Shown: piece by piece, positions 18,344 to 27,214 of the stretch
How the letters are laid out: each line of letters begins with the position of its first letter
Position numbering within the stretch: position 1 is the stretch's first letter
Assembly: GCF_015686695.1 (NCBI RefSeq)
Contig: NZ_JADPMR010000003.1
Span: 124,001-188,000, forward strand
Source of the DNA: Vibrio nitrifigilis
Lineage (GTDB): Bacteria; Pseudomonadota; Gammaproteobacteria; Enterobacterales; Vibrionaceae
Direction of reading: 5' to 3'
DNA: 64,000 nt
Program-made: the position numbers and the translations under genes
Notes under the pieces: model-generated
Seen by the model: the letters and a program-made list of their open reading frames with translations, nothing else
Database searches by the model: none
What the model was told of the DNA's origin: nothing

Positions 18344-21300
18344 TTAGTCAAATTCGAACTGATACAGAATATCAACCGCGCTGGTTAACCCTGATACCGC
18401 TTCGACATACAAATCCTTCATTAACCGATAACGTACTGTAAACTCGCCCACAGAGTTAAAGATTCCCACACCATATTTCACCTGTAGACCAGGTAAAATA
18501 TAACCACTGACGGTCACTTGAGAATCATCGCCCGATCCTGACGTATCGAGCTGCAAATCTTGAACGCCTACAGCTTCACCAAGCTCACCCACCAGCTTAC
18601 CACTTTGTGCAAGACTTAAACCGATCAATGTCGTAGTCATGGAGTTTCCTCCACCTTCTCCATCGATATCTTGACCTCTTAAGAGATAAGACAAGGCATT
18701 TGCTTGAGGCATACTAGGATCAGAATAGACGCTAACTTTTGGTTCATCGACTGGACCCGTCACTTTTATTCCCGCCGTCACATCATCTTCAGTATTATCT
18801 GGATTACGGATCGCATTGATCGATAAATAAGGCTGATCAACCGGCCCATTCATCAAGATCTTACCTTCTTTAATAATCAAATCTTGACCAAAAGAGGTGT
18901 AAGTACCGTCTTCTAAATTAACTTCACCGGTCACAAACGGGCCTTTGTCCTTTTGCGAGACATTTAGGTGACCAATTAATCCGGCTTTCAAACCAAACGC
19001 ATCCAAAAGAAAATCGTCACCAATATCAATTGAGACTGCCGTTTGTATTTCAAATGGGAATCGATTGGTCTTATCTACCGGTTTCAGATCTTTATTCAGT
19101 ATGACTTGATCTTTCGACACACTGACAGCACTTGGTGGTAATTCTTCAACGGTTACACGCCCCCAAGGTAGTTTTATATTCCCCGTTATTGAGGCCAATT
19201 TGGGTTTGAGAGATAAAGATAAATCTGGAACGACTTTCGCTTCAACCATTGGTGGCATATCAACTAATAGAGATTGAGCACCAACGTGGGCATTGACTGC
19301 CCATTTGTCCATATCGGCCCAATCCGCATTTCCGGTTAATTGCAGCTTGCCATCCTGCGTTTCTATATCTGAACGCAATTGAGCTTGATAACCTGAGAAA
19401 CCAATTTGAATATCGCCAGATTTTACTTCAACGGGCGTCACATCCCCACTCACGCCTATTTGTTTCACATTCAGTTGCCCCTGAACTTGAGGATGCAACA
19501 TTTCACCTTTAAAGGATAAATCCGTATCAATATGAGCGGCAACTTTACTGTAGTCACCAAATTGATTCGCGAGGAAATCGATATTAAGCGGAGTGAGTTT
19601 AAGATGTCCCTGCATCTGTCTCTGTGCTTGGGTGACATCTGGAATCATAATATTCCCAGTCAGATCACCATTATTCGTCACATCGATAGACCAATCTGCA
19701 GTTAATTTATTGCCACGTAATTCACTATTCACTGAGACCTTATCCCAATGAATAACAAGTGGATTCGTTAACTCCTGAGTCAATTGGCCTTTGCTTACTG
19801 TAGCAGTTGCCTTCACTTGTGGTGGGTGATCTTTGGACCATTTAGCGGTGACCGACATATCGGCAACACCTTTAACACGAGTCTCTTGGGGTAAAAAACC
19901 ATCAATTTGAGCAAAGTTAAGCTGATGAATCGATACATTCACAGCACCGCTTTTTCCAAGTGACGCATCCTTATCAAGACAAATCGAAGCGTCTCCCTGC
20001 TGCCAGCAATGCGCTGCAATGTGTGCCGTTTGCTGCGCGACGTCTAAGCTTAACGCCGTTGCTTTGTTAATAGCCCAACGCCCTTGCGGAGAAGTGATAC
20101 TCCATTGGTCAATTTGCCCTTGCCATTTAATGGTTGGTTTTTGCGTCAACTTACCAGAGACAGCCAAGTGAGTACTCAATTTAGGGTCAGGTGCAGTCAG
20201 ATCTAGCGATACATGATGTTTGAGCTCTGAACCTTGCGCTTTTATGGTCACTCGGCTGATTTTTTCTTGTTGATAACGAATATTCTCGCCTTGAACCACC
20301 AAATCTAAGGTGGGCTCAACCAAAGGTGATACAGAACCTGTAAGAGAAACCTGATCAATATCGACTAACTTTTGCCAGTGGATTTGCTTACCAGCAACCG
20401 ATAATTGAATATCAGGTTGTTTTGCTTGACCACGAAATTGCAGCGTTCCTTCAATATTGCCTTGTGCATCGGGCAAAGATTTACTTAAGTCGGGAACATG
20501 AACGGCCACATCCAAATTCCACACATCATCAAGCGTGCCATGAGCTGTAATTTTATTTAGCCCGTGGGCAAGTGTTATGCCTTGTGTCTTAACTTTAACC
20601 TGACTACTCGCGCTAGCATCACTGGCCGTTAGCTGCCCAGCAACGTGTAATGGATAATCTCGAACTTCCCCATCAACACTTAACTTCGGTAACTGAATTT
20701 GCCAACCACCTTGCTCAGTTAAAGACCCTGAAGTTTCAACATGACCACTGATATTTCCTTGGGCTTGTGGCCATTGCTTGCCTGGCTGGATATCTTGCAT
20801 ATCGACATTCGCTTGCCAATTCACCAGACCTTGCCAGTTAGCCGCAGCAGTACCTGATATATGACCGCCCAATGTATCTAAAGCCAAGGAAGAAAGCTGG
20901 ATATCATGCAATGAGCCTTTCCCTTGAAGATTAAAGTGCGTCGTAGGGATCGCCTTGCCTGAAGCTGACCCTTGCAGAGCAATACGATATTGCTGCAGAT
21001 TTCCTTGCGCAACCAAATCAGGAGACTTAAGTTGGTAGTCTGCCTCTCCCCGAAGCGGCCATTGTGCATCCACCTGAGTGACATGAAGAGCAAATGGCAT
21101 ATTAGGCTCTAAGGTTTTTAACTGCCCCTGTAATCGAGCTTTCGCTTGTCCAGACAACTGAGCTTGCATGGTTAGATTCGCCACGCTGCCGTTAGCTGTT
21201 AATTGAATGCGTTGCCCAGCAAACTCTTTCAAATTAAGCGTCGTGTCTAAGTTTAAATTAAGAGGATAACCACCACTTAATGTCGCCTGCCCATACAGAT

Positions 21301-22114
21301 TGGCTTTGCCTTGCGGCATATTGACATTCAACTGCTTAATCGTCACATCATGGTTATACGCAGAACCTTTTAAACCAAGATGACGAACAATAACGGGGGA
21401 ATCTTGCACCAAGGTAAAATCATGCACATCAAATTGTTCAACATCGATATCCACCGGTATGGTTATCTCGGGCAATGTGATTGGCGAAACCTGCTTGTTT
21501 GATTGCGCTTTTTTCGGAGCCTGTCCTTGCGGCTTAGCCTCAGATTTAGCCAATTGTAATTGCACGCTCTGCCACAATGTTTTCCCCAACTCAATTCGAT
21601 TACCTCGCATCGAAGCTCGTGTTTCAAGATGCTGCCAATTCAGTTTGGTTCCATGAATATCAAGTTCGGTATCATCTGCGATCAATAACGGAATATACAG
21701 AGGGATTGGCGTAGCAATGCCAGTGACAGAACCAGAATCAGCGGAAGTATCCTCTGCTGATGGCTCTGTCGAACGAAGAGTAAGATGTAATCCAGTCGTT
21801 TTTACTGTACGCAAGCAAATTGCGGGCTCAAGTAAGCAGTGGCCTTTGATGCCTAAACTCAATGAATCAGCTGTAACATCTATCCCCAAATCAGGATTGT
21901 TATAGCGCACACCTTTTAAGGTAAAACTGGGGTATAAGGCGCCAGATGAGCCCTTAATTGTTAATTGAGGAACCCAGCTCTGAACAGCAACAAGAATCGT
22001 TTTCAAGCCTGAATGACTAAACAGTAAAGAACCAACAAAAACGGCAGTAATTAGCAGTAATGCAGTTAAAAACAGCGAGACCAACTTGGTCCATTTCAAC
22101 GCAATATGGATCAT
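18344..22114 (-). CDS. tamB: Translocation and assembly module inner-membrane protein TamB
   Basis: Large AsmA-like protein spanning the periplasm; partner of TamA, implicated in outer-membrane protein insertion and anterograde phospholipid transport. An N-terminal signal anchor (about residues 10-32) is followed by more than 900 residues of beta-strand-rich repeats forming a hydrophobic groove. The C-terminal DUF490/TamB domain (about 930-1256) ends in a strand QFEFD that would dock on TamA. 1256 residues is in the family range. It begins in an ATGA overlap with tamA. Confidence 0.95.
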   Translation of the reverse strand: MIHIALKWTKLVSLFLTALLLITAVFVGSLLFSHSGLKTILVAVQSWVPQLTIKGSSGALYPSFTLKGVRYNNPDLGIDVTADSLSLGIKGHCLLEPAICLRTVKTTGLHLTLRSTEPSAEDTSADSGSVTGIATPIPLYIPLLIADDTELDIHGTKLNWQHLETRASMRGNRIELGKTLWQSVQLQLAKSEAKPQGQAPKKAQSNKQVSPITLPEITIPVDIDVEQFDVHDFTLVQDSPVIVRHLGLKGSAYNHDVTIKQLNVNMPQGKANLYGQATLSGGYPLNLNLDTTLNLKEFAGQRIQLTANGSVANLTMQAQLSGQAKARLQGQLKTLEPNMPFALHVTQVDAQWPLRGEADYQLKSPDLVAQGNLQQYRIALQGSASGKAIPTTHFNLQGKGSLHDIQLSSLALDTLGGHISGTAAANWQGLVNWQANVDMQDIQPGKQWPQAQGNISGHVETSGSLTEQGGWQIQLPKLSVDGEVRDYPLHVAGQLTASDASASSQVKVKTQGITLAHGLNKITAHGTLDDVWNLDVAVHVPDLSKSLPDAQGNIEGTLQFRGQAKQPDIQLSVAGKQIHWQKLVDIDQVSLTGSVSPLVEPTLDLVVQGENIRYQQEKISRVTIKAQGSELKHHVSLDLTAPDPKLSTHLAVSGKLTQKPTIKWQGQIDQWSITSPQGRWAINKATALSLDVAQQTAHIAAHCWQQGDASICLDKDASLGKSGAVNVSIHQLNFAQIDGFLPQETRVKGVADMSVTAKWSKDHPPQVKATATVSKGQLTQELTNPLVIHWDKVSVNSELRGNKLTADWSIDVTNNGDLTGNIMIPDVTQAQRQMQGHLKLTPLNIDFLANQFGDYSKVAAHIDTDLSFKGEMLHPQVQGQLNVKQIGVSGDVTPVEVKSGDIQIGFSGYQAQLRSDIETQDGKLQLTGNADWADMDKWAVNAHVGAQSLLVDMPPMVEAKVVPDLSLSLKPKLASITGNIKLPWGRVTVEELPPSAVSVSKDQVILNKDLKPVDKTNRFPFEIQTAVSIDIGDDFLLDAFGLKAGLIGHLNVSQKDKGPFVTGEVNLEDGTYTSFGQDLIIKEGKILMNGPVDQPYLSINAIRNPDNTEDDVTAGIKVTGPVDEPKVSVYSDPSMPQANALSYLLRGQDIDGEGGGNSMTTTLIGLSLAQSGKLVGELGEAVGVQDLQLDTSGSGDDSQVTVSGYILPGLQVKYGVGIFNSVGEFTVRYRLMKDLYVEAVSGLTSAVDILYQFEFD

Positions 22115-23823
22115 AATTCAGGGCCTAGCGTAAAGTGAATACGGAATTGATCGCCAGGATCTTTATTAAGCCCCCACGCAAAATCGAGACGTAAAGGTCC
22201 AACAGGTGAGATCCAACGAACACCAAATCCCGTACCTGTTTTCCAATTTGGCAGGGTGTCAAAAGCATCACCACCATCAACAAATAAAGCGCCCCACCAA
22301 TTTCCCGTAATTCGATATTGATACTCTAACGATCCGGTGGCTAGATATTTGGCTCCCGCTAGTGACCCACTAGAGTCTTCAGGAGAAATGGATTCATATT
22401 CGTAACCACGAATGCTGTTATCACCACCAGCAAAGAAACGTAAAGAAGGGGAAATTTTATCAAAATCTTGAGCAAGGTTAGCTCCACCATCAAGACGAAT
22501 GATCCCACGATGGTTTTGCCCATAACTACGAATCCAAGAGGTTCCAGCCTGCACTCGAAAAACTTGGGTCTCAGAGAACAAAGAAGGATCGCCATATTCT
22601 AAAGTGATCGATTCTTTATCACCCCACATAATGACTGAGTTTTTAATTCGCGTTCGGGTTCGAGTATAAGTCACCCCTGGCAGCACGAAGCGACCAATAT
22701 CATCTAATTCACCCTGTTCATAGTTTTCAACCAAATAACGAGCAAAAACAGTTCGATGCCAGCCATCATCCATTAACCAGTGACGTTCTATAGCTAAATT
22801 AGATTCTAAGCTTTTGGTGTCGAGACTATCGACATGCTTCATACCATATGCAATACGATAGTACTGATGTAAGACATCTTCGAGAGGAATCTTATAACTT
22901 AGTGTGATGACCTGCTCAGGCTCTGAAATAGAAAAACTACTATTAAAACTGTGGCCGTATTTGTTTACCCAAGGCTTTTTCCATGTCAACGTCCCTTTCA
23001 CTCCGACATCAGTTGAATAACCTATCCCAGTTTCGAGTTGATTACGCGCCTGCGGAGCCAAAGAAACATTCATTGGTAATTTTCGGCTTTTATCTAGGTT
23101 TGATAAGTCCGGCTCAACTAATACCGATGAGAACCATTCTGTTGTTGAAAGCGCCTGATTAAATTGCCCAACTTTCGATACATCGTATGGGTCACCCTCT
23201 TTGTATGGCTGTAGCGAAGCGACACGGTCCGTTTCAATTTGGTTACCAGTGATGGTCGTCGAGCCAAATTGATAACGAATACCACTGGCAAAATGCAGTT
23301 GTATAAATGCTTGATTTAATTCGGGAGAAACACCTAACTGATTTTTGGTGAATTTGCCATTAAAGTAACCTTTGCGTAACGCTAAGTTACTGATATTACT
23401 TTTTAGCTTGTCGTATTTGCTGTGATCTAAAGGATCGCCCACCTTCAATCCAGACTGGCGAATAAGATTTTGAAAATCTTTATCGCTGTCTGCTTCACCC
23501 GTGATTTCAACATCCACTTTGGCGATCTTAGTGACAACGCCCGGACTCACCGTCGCAATTAATTTATCGTCACCTTCCACCTCAAAACTGACCGCAGGAT
23601 GGTAGTAACCAAGTGCATTCAAGGCCTCAATGATGTCTTGCTTAACTTGAGACTGAAAACGTAATTTAGTGGAATAGTCTTCTTTAGGAATAGAAGATAA
23701 ATACGCCTGTACATTCTTCTCAAGGGAACCATCGATTCCCTGGATGTCTAAATCGACATTGGCGAAAGAAGAAGCAGAAAATAGCATTGCGCTGATAAAC
23801 GCTGGAAAAGATGTTCGTCTCAT
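22111..23823 (-). CDS. tamA: Outer-membrane assembly protein TamA (Omp85 family)
   Basis: Outer-membrane beta-barrel of the Omp85 superfamily. Signal peptide MRRTSFPAFISAMLFSASSFA, three POTRA domains (about 22-265), then a 16-strand barrel with the Omp85 motif FFAGGDNSIRGYEYES (VRGY/F-type) near residue 455. The barrel-closing C-terminus is FRIHFTLGPEL. 570 residues, full length. First gene of the tamA-tamB-ytfP unit, divergent from msrA, again as in enterics. Confidence 0.95.
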   Translation of the reverse strand: MRRTSFPAFISAMLFSASSFANVDLDIQGIDGSLEKNVQAYLSSIPKEDYSTKLRFQSQVKQDIIEALNALGYYHPAVSFEVEGDDKLIATVSPGVVTKIAKVDVEITGEADSDKDFQNLIRQSGLKVGDPLDHSKYDKLKSNISNLALRKGYFNGKFTKNQLGVSPELNQAFIQLHFASGIRYQFGSTTITGNQIETDRVASLQPYKEGDPYDVSKVGQFNQALSTTEWFSSVLVEPDLSNLDKSRKLPMNVSLAPQARNQLETGIGYSTDVGVKGTLTWKKPWVNKYGHSFNSSFSISEPEQVITLSYKIPLEDVLHQYYRIAYGMKHVDSLDTKSLESNLAIERHWLMDDGWHRTVFARYLVENYEQGELDDIGRFVLPGVTYTRTRTRIKNSVIMWGDKESITLEYGDPSLFSETQVFRVQAGTSWIRSYGQNHRGIIRLDGGANLAQDFDKISPSLRFFAGGDNSIRGYEYESISPEDSSGSLAGAKYLATGSLEYQYRITGNWWGALFVDGGDAFDTLPNWKTGTGFGVRWISPVGPLRLDFAWGLNKDPGDQFRIHFTLGPEL

Positions 23824-23975
23824 GCTTAATTAAGGGAAATCATGTTCAGCAGGTTCTATGTCGTTAGCTAATAATCATACAGTGAAACGATAACCTCGTC
23901 TGTACGGAAACAGTCAAATATCGAATAAGTCTCTAAAAGAGAGTCTCGGTCAGCGCCAACAACAAAGGAATCACT

Positions 23976-24614
23976 ATGCTCAATAAACAAGAAATGATCA
24001 CTGCGGAAACCGCATTACCAGGTCGTTCAACCCCAATGGCAATCGAAGGCACTCACTACGTCAATCAAACCAGCATGACGGCAGAACCAACGGAAGGTCA
24101 GGAACAAATTCTGATTGGTATGGGTTGCTTCTGGGGAGTCGAACGTCTGTTCTGGCAACTTGATGGCGTTATTTCTACTTCAGTAGGTTACTCAGGTGGC
24201 TTTACACCAAATCCAACCTATGAAGAAGTCTGCACCGGTAAAACCGGCCATGCCGAAGTCGTTCGCGTTATTTACGACAAAGCCGCCCTACCAATAAAAG
24301 AGCTATTGACCTACTTTTGGGAAAAACACGATCCTACTCAAGGCATGCGTCAAGGCGGTGATTTAGGTACGCAATACCGTTCTGCTATTTACTATTTCAC
24401 AGAAGAGCAAAAAGCGGCTGCTGAAGAAACAAAACAGGCTTATCAAGCACTGCTGTCTGATAATGAGATGAACAACATCACCACGATTATCGAACCAGCA
24501 CAACCTTACTACTATGCAGAAACTTACCACCAACAATACCTCGCCAAGAACCCAGAAGGTTACTGCGGATTAGGCGGTACAGGTGTTTGCTTCCCTCCTA
24601 GTCTACAAGGCTAA
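23976..24614 (+). CDS. msrA: Peptide methionine sulfoxide reductase MsrA
   Basis: Reduces the S-epimer of methionine sulfoxide in proteins using thioredoxin. The catalytic Cys is in GMGCFWGVERLFW (about residue 51), and GHAEVVRVIYD and DLGTQYRSAIY are family signatures. The C-terminal resolving cysteines are in GYCGLGGTGVCFP. 212 residues with an N-terminal extension typical of the long enteric form. Divergent from tamA; ribosome site AAAGGAA upstream. Confidence 0.96.
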   Translation: MLNKQEMITAETALPGRSTPMAIEGTHYVNQTSMTAEPTEGQEQILIGMGCFWGVERLFWQLDGVISTSVGYSGGFTPNPTYEEVCTGKTGHAEVVRVIYDKAALPIKELLTYFWEKHDPTQGMRQGGDLGTQYRSAIYYFTEEQKAAAEETKQAYQALLSDNEMNNITTIIEPAQPYYYAETYHQQYLAKNPEGYCGLGGTGVCFPPSLQG

Positions 24615-24626
24615 ACGCGCGTTTTC

Positions 24627-24652
24627 CCTGCTGGAGATTGATCTCCAGCAGG
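24627..24652. repeat. Perfect hairpin after msrA
   Basis: CCTGCTGGAGAT-TG-ATCTCCAGCAGG: a perfect 12-bp inverted repeat directly downstream of msrA. No T-run follows on either strand, so it may be a Rho-independent terminator of poor type or an mRNA 3' stabiliser. Confidence 0.6.
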
Positions 24653-24809
24653 CTCTACTCCAACTATGGCTATCCCATTTTTCAGTTTGATCATTCATGC
24701 CAAAAATATGTTAGGGTGCACCGCTTTCACCGTACTCAGTTTGATCAACGGCCTCAGCTAAACGTCGCCATTTAGCAACACGCTAATGACTTAAAATGTA
24801 AGGATTGCT

Positions 24810-25367
24810 ATGAAGCTATTTGTTCCTATTGCTCTATTATTGAGCGTGATTACTTTTACCTCGCAAGCACACAATTTAAAAATCGGTCACTCTGTACCTG
24901 CAGTGAAAGTGCAACATCAAGGCGAGATTTTTTGGCATCATAATAAAATCACCTTTGCACCTTGGTCGAGCAGTCAAATGGTAGGAAAAGTTCGTATCAT
25001 CCAAGCAATTGCTGGGCGAAGTAGTGCCAAAGCAATGAATGCCCGACTGATGCAGGCCATTACTAAAGCAGAATTCGACTCCAACCGTTATCAAACGACT
25101 ACGATCGTTAATCAAGATGATTCGATTTGGGGAACAGGCTCTTTTGTAAAATCTTCAGCGATTAGTGCGAAGAAAGAGTACCCATGGTCATCAATCGTGC
25201 TTGATGAAAATGGTCAAGTCGCCGCTCGATGGCACTTAAAGCCCGAAAGTTCTGCCATTATTGTTCAAGATAAGAATGGCAAAATTTTATACACACACGA
25301 AGGCAAACTCTCTCAAGATGAAATAGAGCATGTTCTTCATTTAGTCCAAGTTGAGCTTCATTCGTAA
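24810..25367 (+). CDS. ytfJ: YtfJ-family periplasmic protein
   Basis: Exported protein of unknown function with a thioredoxin-like fold predicted for the YtfJ family. Signal peptide ends at SQA-HNLKIGHSVP (about residue 20). Family features include KVRIIQAIAGRSSAK and the C-terminal SSAIIVQDKNGKILYTHEGKLS. No CxxC is visible, so it is not an ordinary disulfide oxidoreductase. 185 residues, ribosome site AAGGA. Single gene; the zinc-type cluster begins about 100 nt later behind its own operator. Confidence 0.86.
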   Translation: MKLFVPIALLLSVITFTSQAHNLKIGHSVPAVKVQHQGEIFWHHNKITFAPWSSSQMVGKVRIIQAIAGRSSAKAMNARLMQAITKAEFDSNRYQTTTIVNQDDSIWGTGSFVKSSAISAKKEYPWSSIVLDENGQVAARWHLKPESSAIIVQDKNGKILYTHEGKLSQDEIEHVLHLVQVELHS

Positions 25368-25413
25368 CAATTTATTAATAGTATCAATTAATCTTAGCTA
25401 GCCTTATTGCCAC

Positions 25414-25435
25414 TTTGTTATGCTATAACATATTT
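25414..25435 (+). promoter_or_regulatory. Zur-box-like palindrome before the zinc cluster
   Basis: TTTGTTATGCTATAACATATTT contains the dyad TGTTAT-(GCT)-ATAACA. It closely resembles the gammaproteobacterial Zur operator core GTTATANNATAAC. It lies 28 nt before the first ATG of a cluster encoding His-rich proteins and an ABC system, consistent with repression by Zur when zinc is ample. Binding is inferred from sequence likeness. Confidence 0.78.
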
Positions 25436-25463
25436 ACTCGCAGTGTTTAAATTTTGGTAACCA

Positions 25464-25769
25464 ATGAGGCTAACTGTTGCACCATTCACCACAATAAGTC
25501 TGAAGTCATTAGCATCGTTGGCAATGGCGATTTGTGTTCTATGGATGAGCGTGGCTTTCGTAGCCCATGAAACAGATTATGATGTGTCACATCACCATCA
25601 TATGTGTCAACATTACCACCATGTAAATACTGCGCTACTTCCCCACGTTCCAGCTCTGCCGATTTGGCAACCTCACACGATAAACTCACCTTTAGAGCGT
25701 GACTTACCCTTGCGTTTTATCGCCATTACTCGTCAGGCTCGGTCACCACCTTACAACTCTCCAATTTAA
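25464..25769 (+). CDS. Small His-rich membrane/exported protein, DUF2607-like
   Basis: 101-residue protein with one hydrophobic segment (about residues 12-33) followed by a His cluster HHHHMCQHYHH (about 43-53), a likely metal site, and a Pro-rich tail. It resembles the short vibrio proteins classed as DUF2607, though I cannot confirm the family. First gene after the Zur-like box and 33 nt before the ZrgA-type gene, so probably part of the zinc operon. The ribosome site is weak (TTGGTAA). A role as a zinc-binding accessory is inference from composition and context. Confidence 0.68.
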   Translation: MRLTVAPFTTISLKSLASLAMAICVLWMSVAFVAHETDYDVSHHHHMCQHYHHVNTALLPHVPALPIWQPHTINSPLERDLPLRFIAITRQARSPPYNSPI

Positions 25770-25802
25770 ATTCACTACTATTTTTATTATTTGGAGTTGT
25801 CG

Positions 25803-26444
25803 ATGTTTACCAAATCACTATTAAGCTTAACGCTATCTGCAGCCCTAGCCTCTACCGCTATGGCAAATGAAGAATTTACCCAACATGAAGCGCATGTACA
25901 TGGGCATGTCGAATTAAATATTGCTCAGGATGGTCAAGACCTATTAATCGAAATCGATGCCCCTGGCGTCGATGTCGTTGGCTTTGAACATGAGCCGACT
26001 AATGCAGAACAACATAAAAAGATTGAACAAGCGCTAGCGCTATTAAACGACTCTGGGCAGTTGTTTTCCTTAAGCCATGCCGCCGGATGTAAAAGTATCG
26101 ACGTATTGGTCACGACCAGTGTTGGCGATGAAGATCACGACCATGACGAGCATGAGCATGAGCATGAGCATGAGCATGAGCATGAGCATGAGCATGAGCA
26201 TGAGCATGAGCATGAGCATGAAGAGCATAGCCAGCACCATGAGCACGAAGAAGAACATCATGAACATGGGGCTTTCAATGCACAATATCAGTTCCGTTGT
26301 GACCACATTGAACAATTGAATACACTCGAAACACATTGGTTTAAGCACTTTTCCAACACTCAAGAGTTGGACGTCAACGTGTTCACGGACAAACGCCAAA
26401 CCTCACTAGAACTCACACCAGAACGTCACATTATATCTCTATAA
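25803..26444 (+). CDS. zrgA: ZrgA-type periplasmic zinc-binding protein (DUF2796)
   Basis: His-rich periplasmic protein related to V. cholerae ZrgA, which supports zinc uptake independently of ZnuABC. The ATG at 25803 is preferred over an in-frame TTG at 25791 because GGAG lies just ahead of it. Signal peptide ends at STAMA-NEEF (about residue 21). The mature N-terminus HEAHVHGHVELNIA is the DUF2796 hallmark. Residues 116-139 are twelve Glu-His pairs, inside a longer His/Asp/Glu run (about 110-158), a flexible zinc-collecting loop. 213 residues. A hairpin follows the stop codon. Confidence 0.88.
   Translation: MFTKSLLSLTLSAALASTAMANEEFTQHEAHVHGHVELNIAQDGQDLLIEIDAPGVDVVGFEHEPTNAEQHKKIEQALALLNDSGQLFSLSHAAGCKSIDVLVTTSVGDEDHDHDEHEHEHEHEHEHEHEHEHEHEHEHEEHSQHHEHEEEHHEHGAFNAQYQFRCDHIEQLNTLETHWFKHFSNTQELDVNVFTDKRQTSLELTPERHIISL
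26148..26219 (+). repeat. Hexanucleotide tandem repeat GAGCAT x12
   Basis: Twelve perfect in-frame copies of GAGCAT inside the ZrgA-type gene, encoding (Glu-His)12. The unit length is a multiple of three, so copy-number changes would alter loop length without breaking the frame. Confidence 0.97.
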
Positions 26445-26452
26445 GTGACTTT

Positions 26453-26478
26453 AGGAGGTAAGTGCCCACTTACCTCCT
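26453..26478 (+). repeat. Perfect intergenic hairpin containing a Shine-Dalgarno-like arm
   Basis: AGGAGGTAAGTG-CC-CACTTACCTCCT, a 12-bp perfect inverted repeat between the ZrgA-type gene and the ABC ATPase gene, without a following T-run. It could protect the upstream mRNA from 3' exonucleases and set different expression of the two genes. Role is inferred. Confidence 0.85.
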
Positions 26479-26494
26479 ATGGATAGAAGGATTT

Positions 26495-27214
26495 ATGATG
26501 AGCGTCGACCAAACTGTAAACTCATCGGCAGTAATTGAACTTAACAGCGTTCATTTTCAATGGCCAAAAGCCTCCCGTAATACATTAGAGATTGAGACTT
26601 TGTCAGTAGCAGCTGGTGAGCACTTATTTATAAAAGGGCCAAGTGGTTGTGGTAAATCAACGTTACTTGGGTTGCTGACCGGAATTACTCAAGCGACTCA
26701 GGGAACAGTAAACGTGTTACAACAGGAATTAACACAGCTACGAGCCAGCCAACGAGATAAATTTCGAGCCGATAACATCGGGTATATTTTTCAGCAATTT
26801 AACTTACTTCCTTATCTTTCCGTGATCGAAAATGTCACCTTACCTTGCCAATTGTCATCACAGCGCAAAGCCAGATTAAAAGAATCCCCAGAGCGTAGTG
26901 CATACCAACTACTCTCTAGATTGAAAATACCTGAATCATTATTAAACAAACCGGTGATTGAGCTCAGTATCGGTCAACAACAACGGGTTGCTGCCGCGCG
27001 AGCCTTGATTGGAGAACCTAGTTTAATTATTGCTGATGAACCGACATCGGCTCTTGATTTCGATACGCGCAGTACTTTTATTGACCTCCTGCTAGATGAA
27101 TCTGACCGCGTAAACTCAACACTTATTTTTGTCAGTCATGATCCTACTTTAGAAAAGCGATTTAACCGAAGTGTGTACTTACCTGATTTAAATCGAGCAG
27201 GAGGAACACAATGA
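26495..27214 (+). CDS. ABC transporter ATPase of the zinc cluster (MacB/LolD-like)
   Basis: Cytoplasmic ATPase that should pair with the permease encoded next. Walker A GPSGCGKST; Q-loop FQQFNLLPYLSVIENV, typical of the LolD/MacB/FtsE subfamily; signature ELSIGQQQRVAAARAL, with Ile in place of the first Gly of LSGGQ; Walker B LIIADEPTSALD; switch His FVSHDP. The frame is open from 26462, but the AGAAGG ribosome site points to the ATG pair at 26495/26498. It overlaps the permease gene by 4 nt. Corresponds by position to one of the V. cholerae zrg ABC genes. Confidence 0.87.
   Translation: MMSVDQTVNSSAVIELNSVHFQWPKASRNTLEIETLSVAAGEHLFIKGPSGCGKSTLLGLLTGITQATQGTVNVLQQELTQLRASQRDKFRADNIGYIFQQFNLLPYLSVIENVTLPCQLSSQRKARLKESPERSAYQLLSRLKIPESLLNKPVIELSIGQQQRVAAARALIGEPSLIIADEPTSALDFDTRSTFIDLLLDESDRVNSTLIFVSHDPTLEKRFNRSVYLPDLNRAGGTQ

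Noticed and set aside
26148..26219. CRISPR-like repetition
   Set aside because: The units are 6 bp, contiguous and without spacers; it is a coding microsatellite.
26070..26399. Open frames with Met-Leu or Met-Ser repeats over the ZrgA-type gene
   Set aside because: They are other-frame readings of the GAGCAT repeat; no ribosome site and no sense as proteins.
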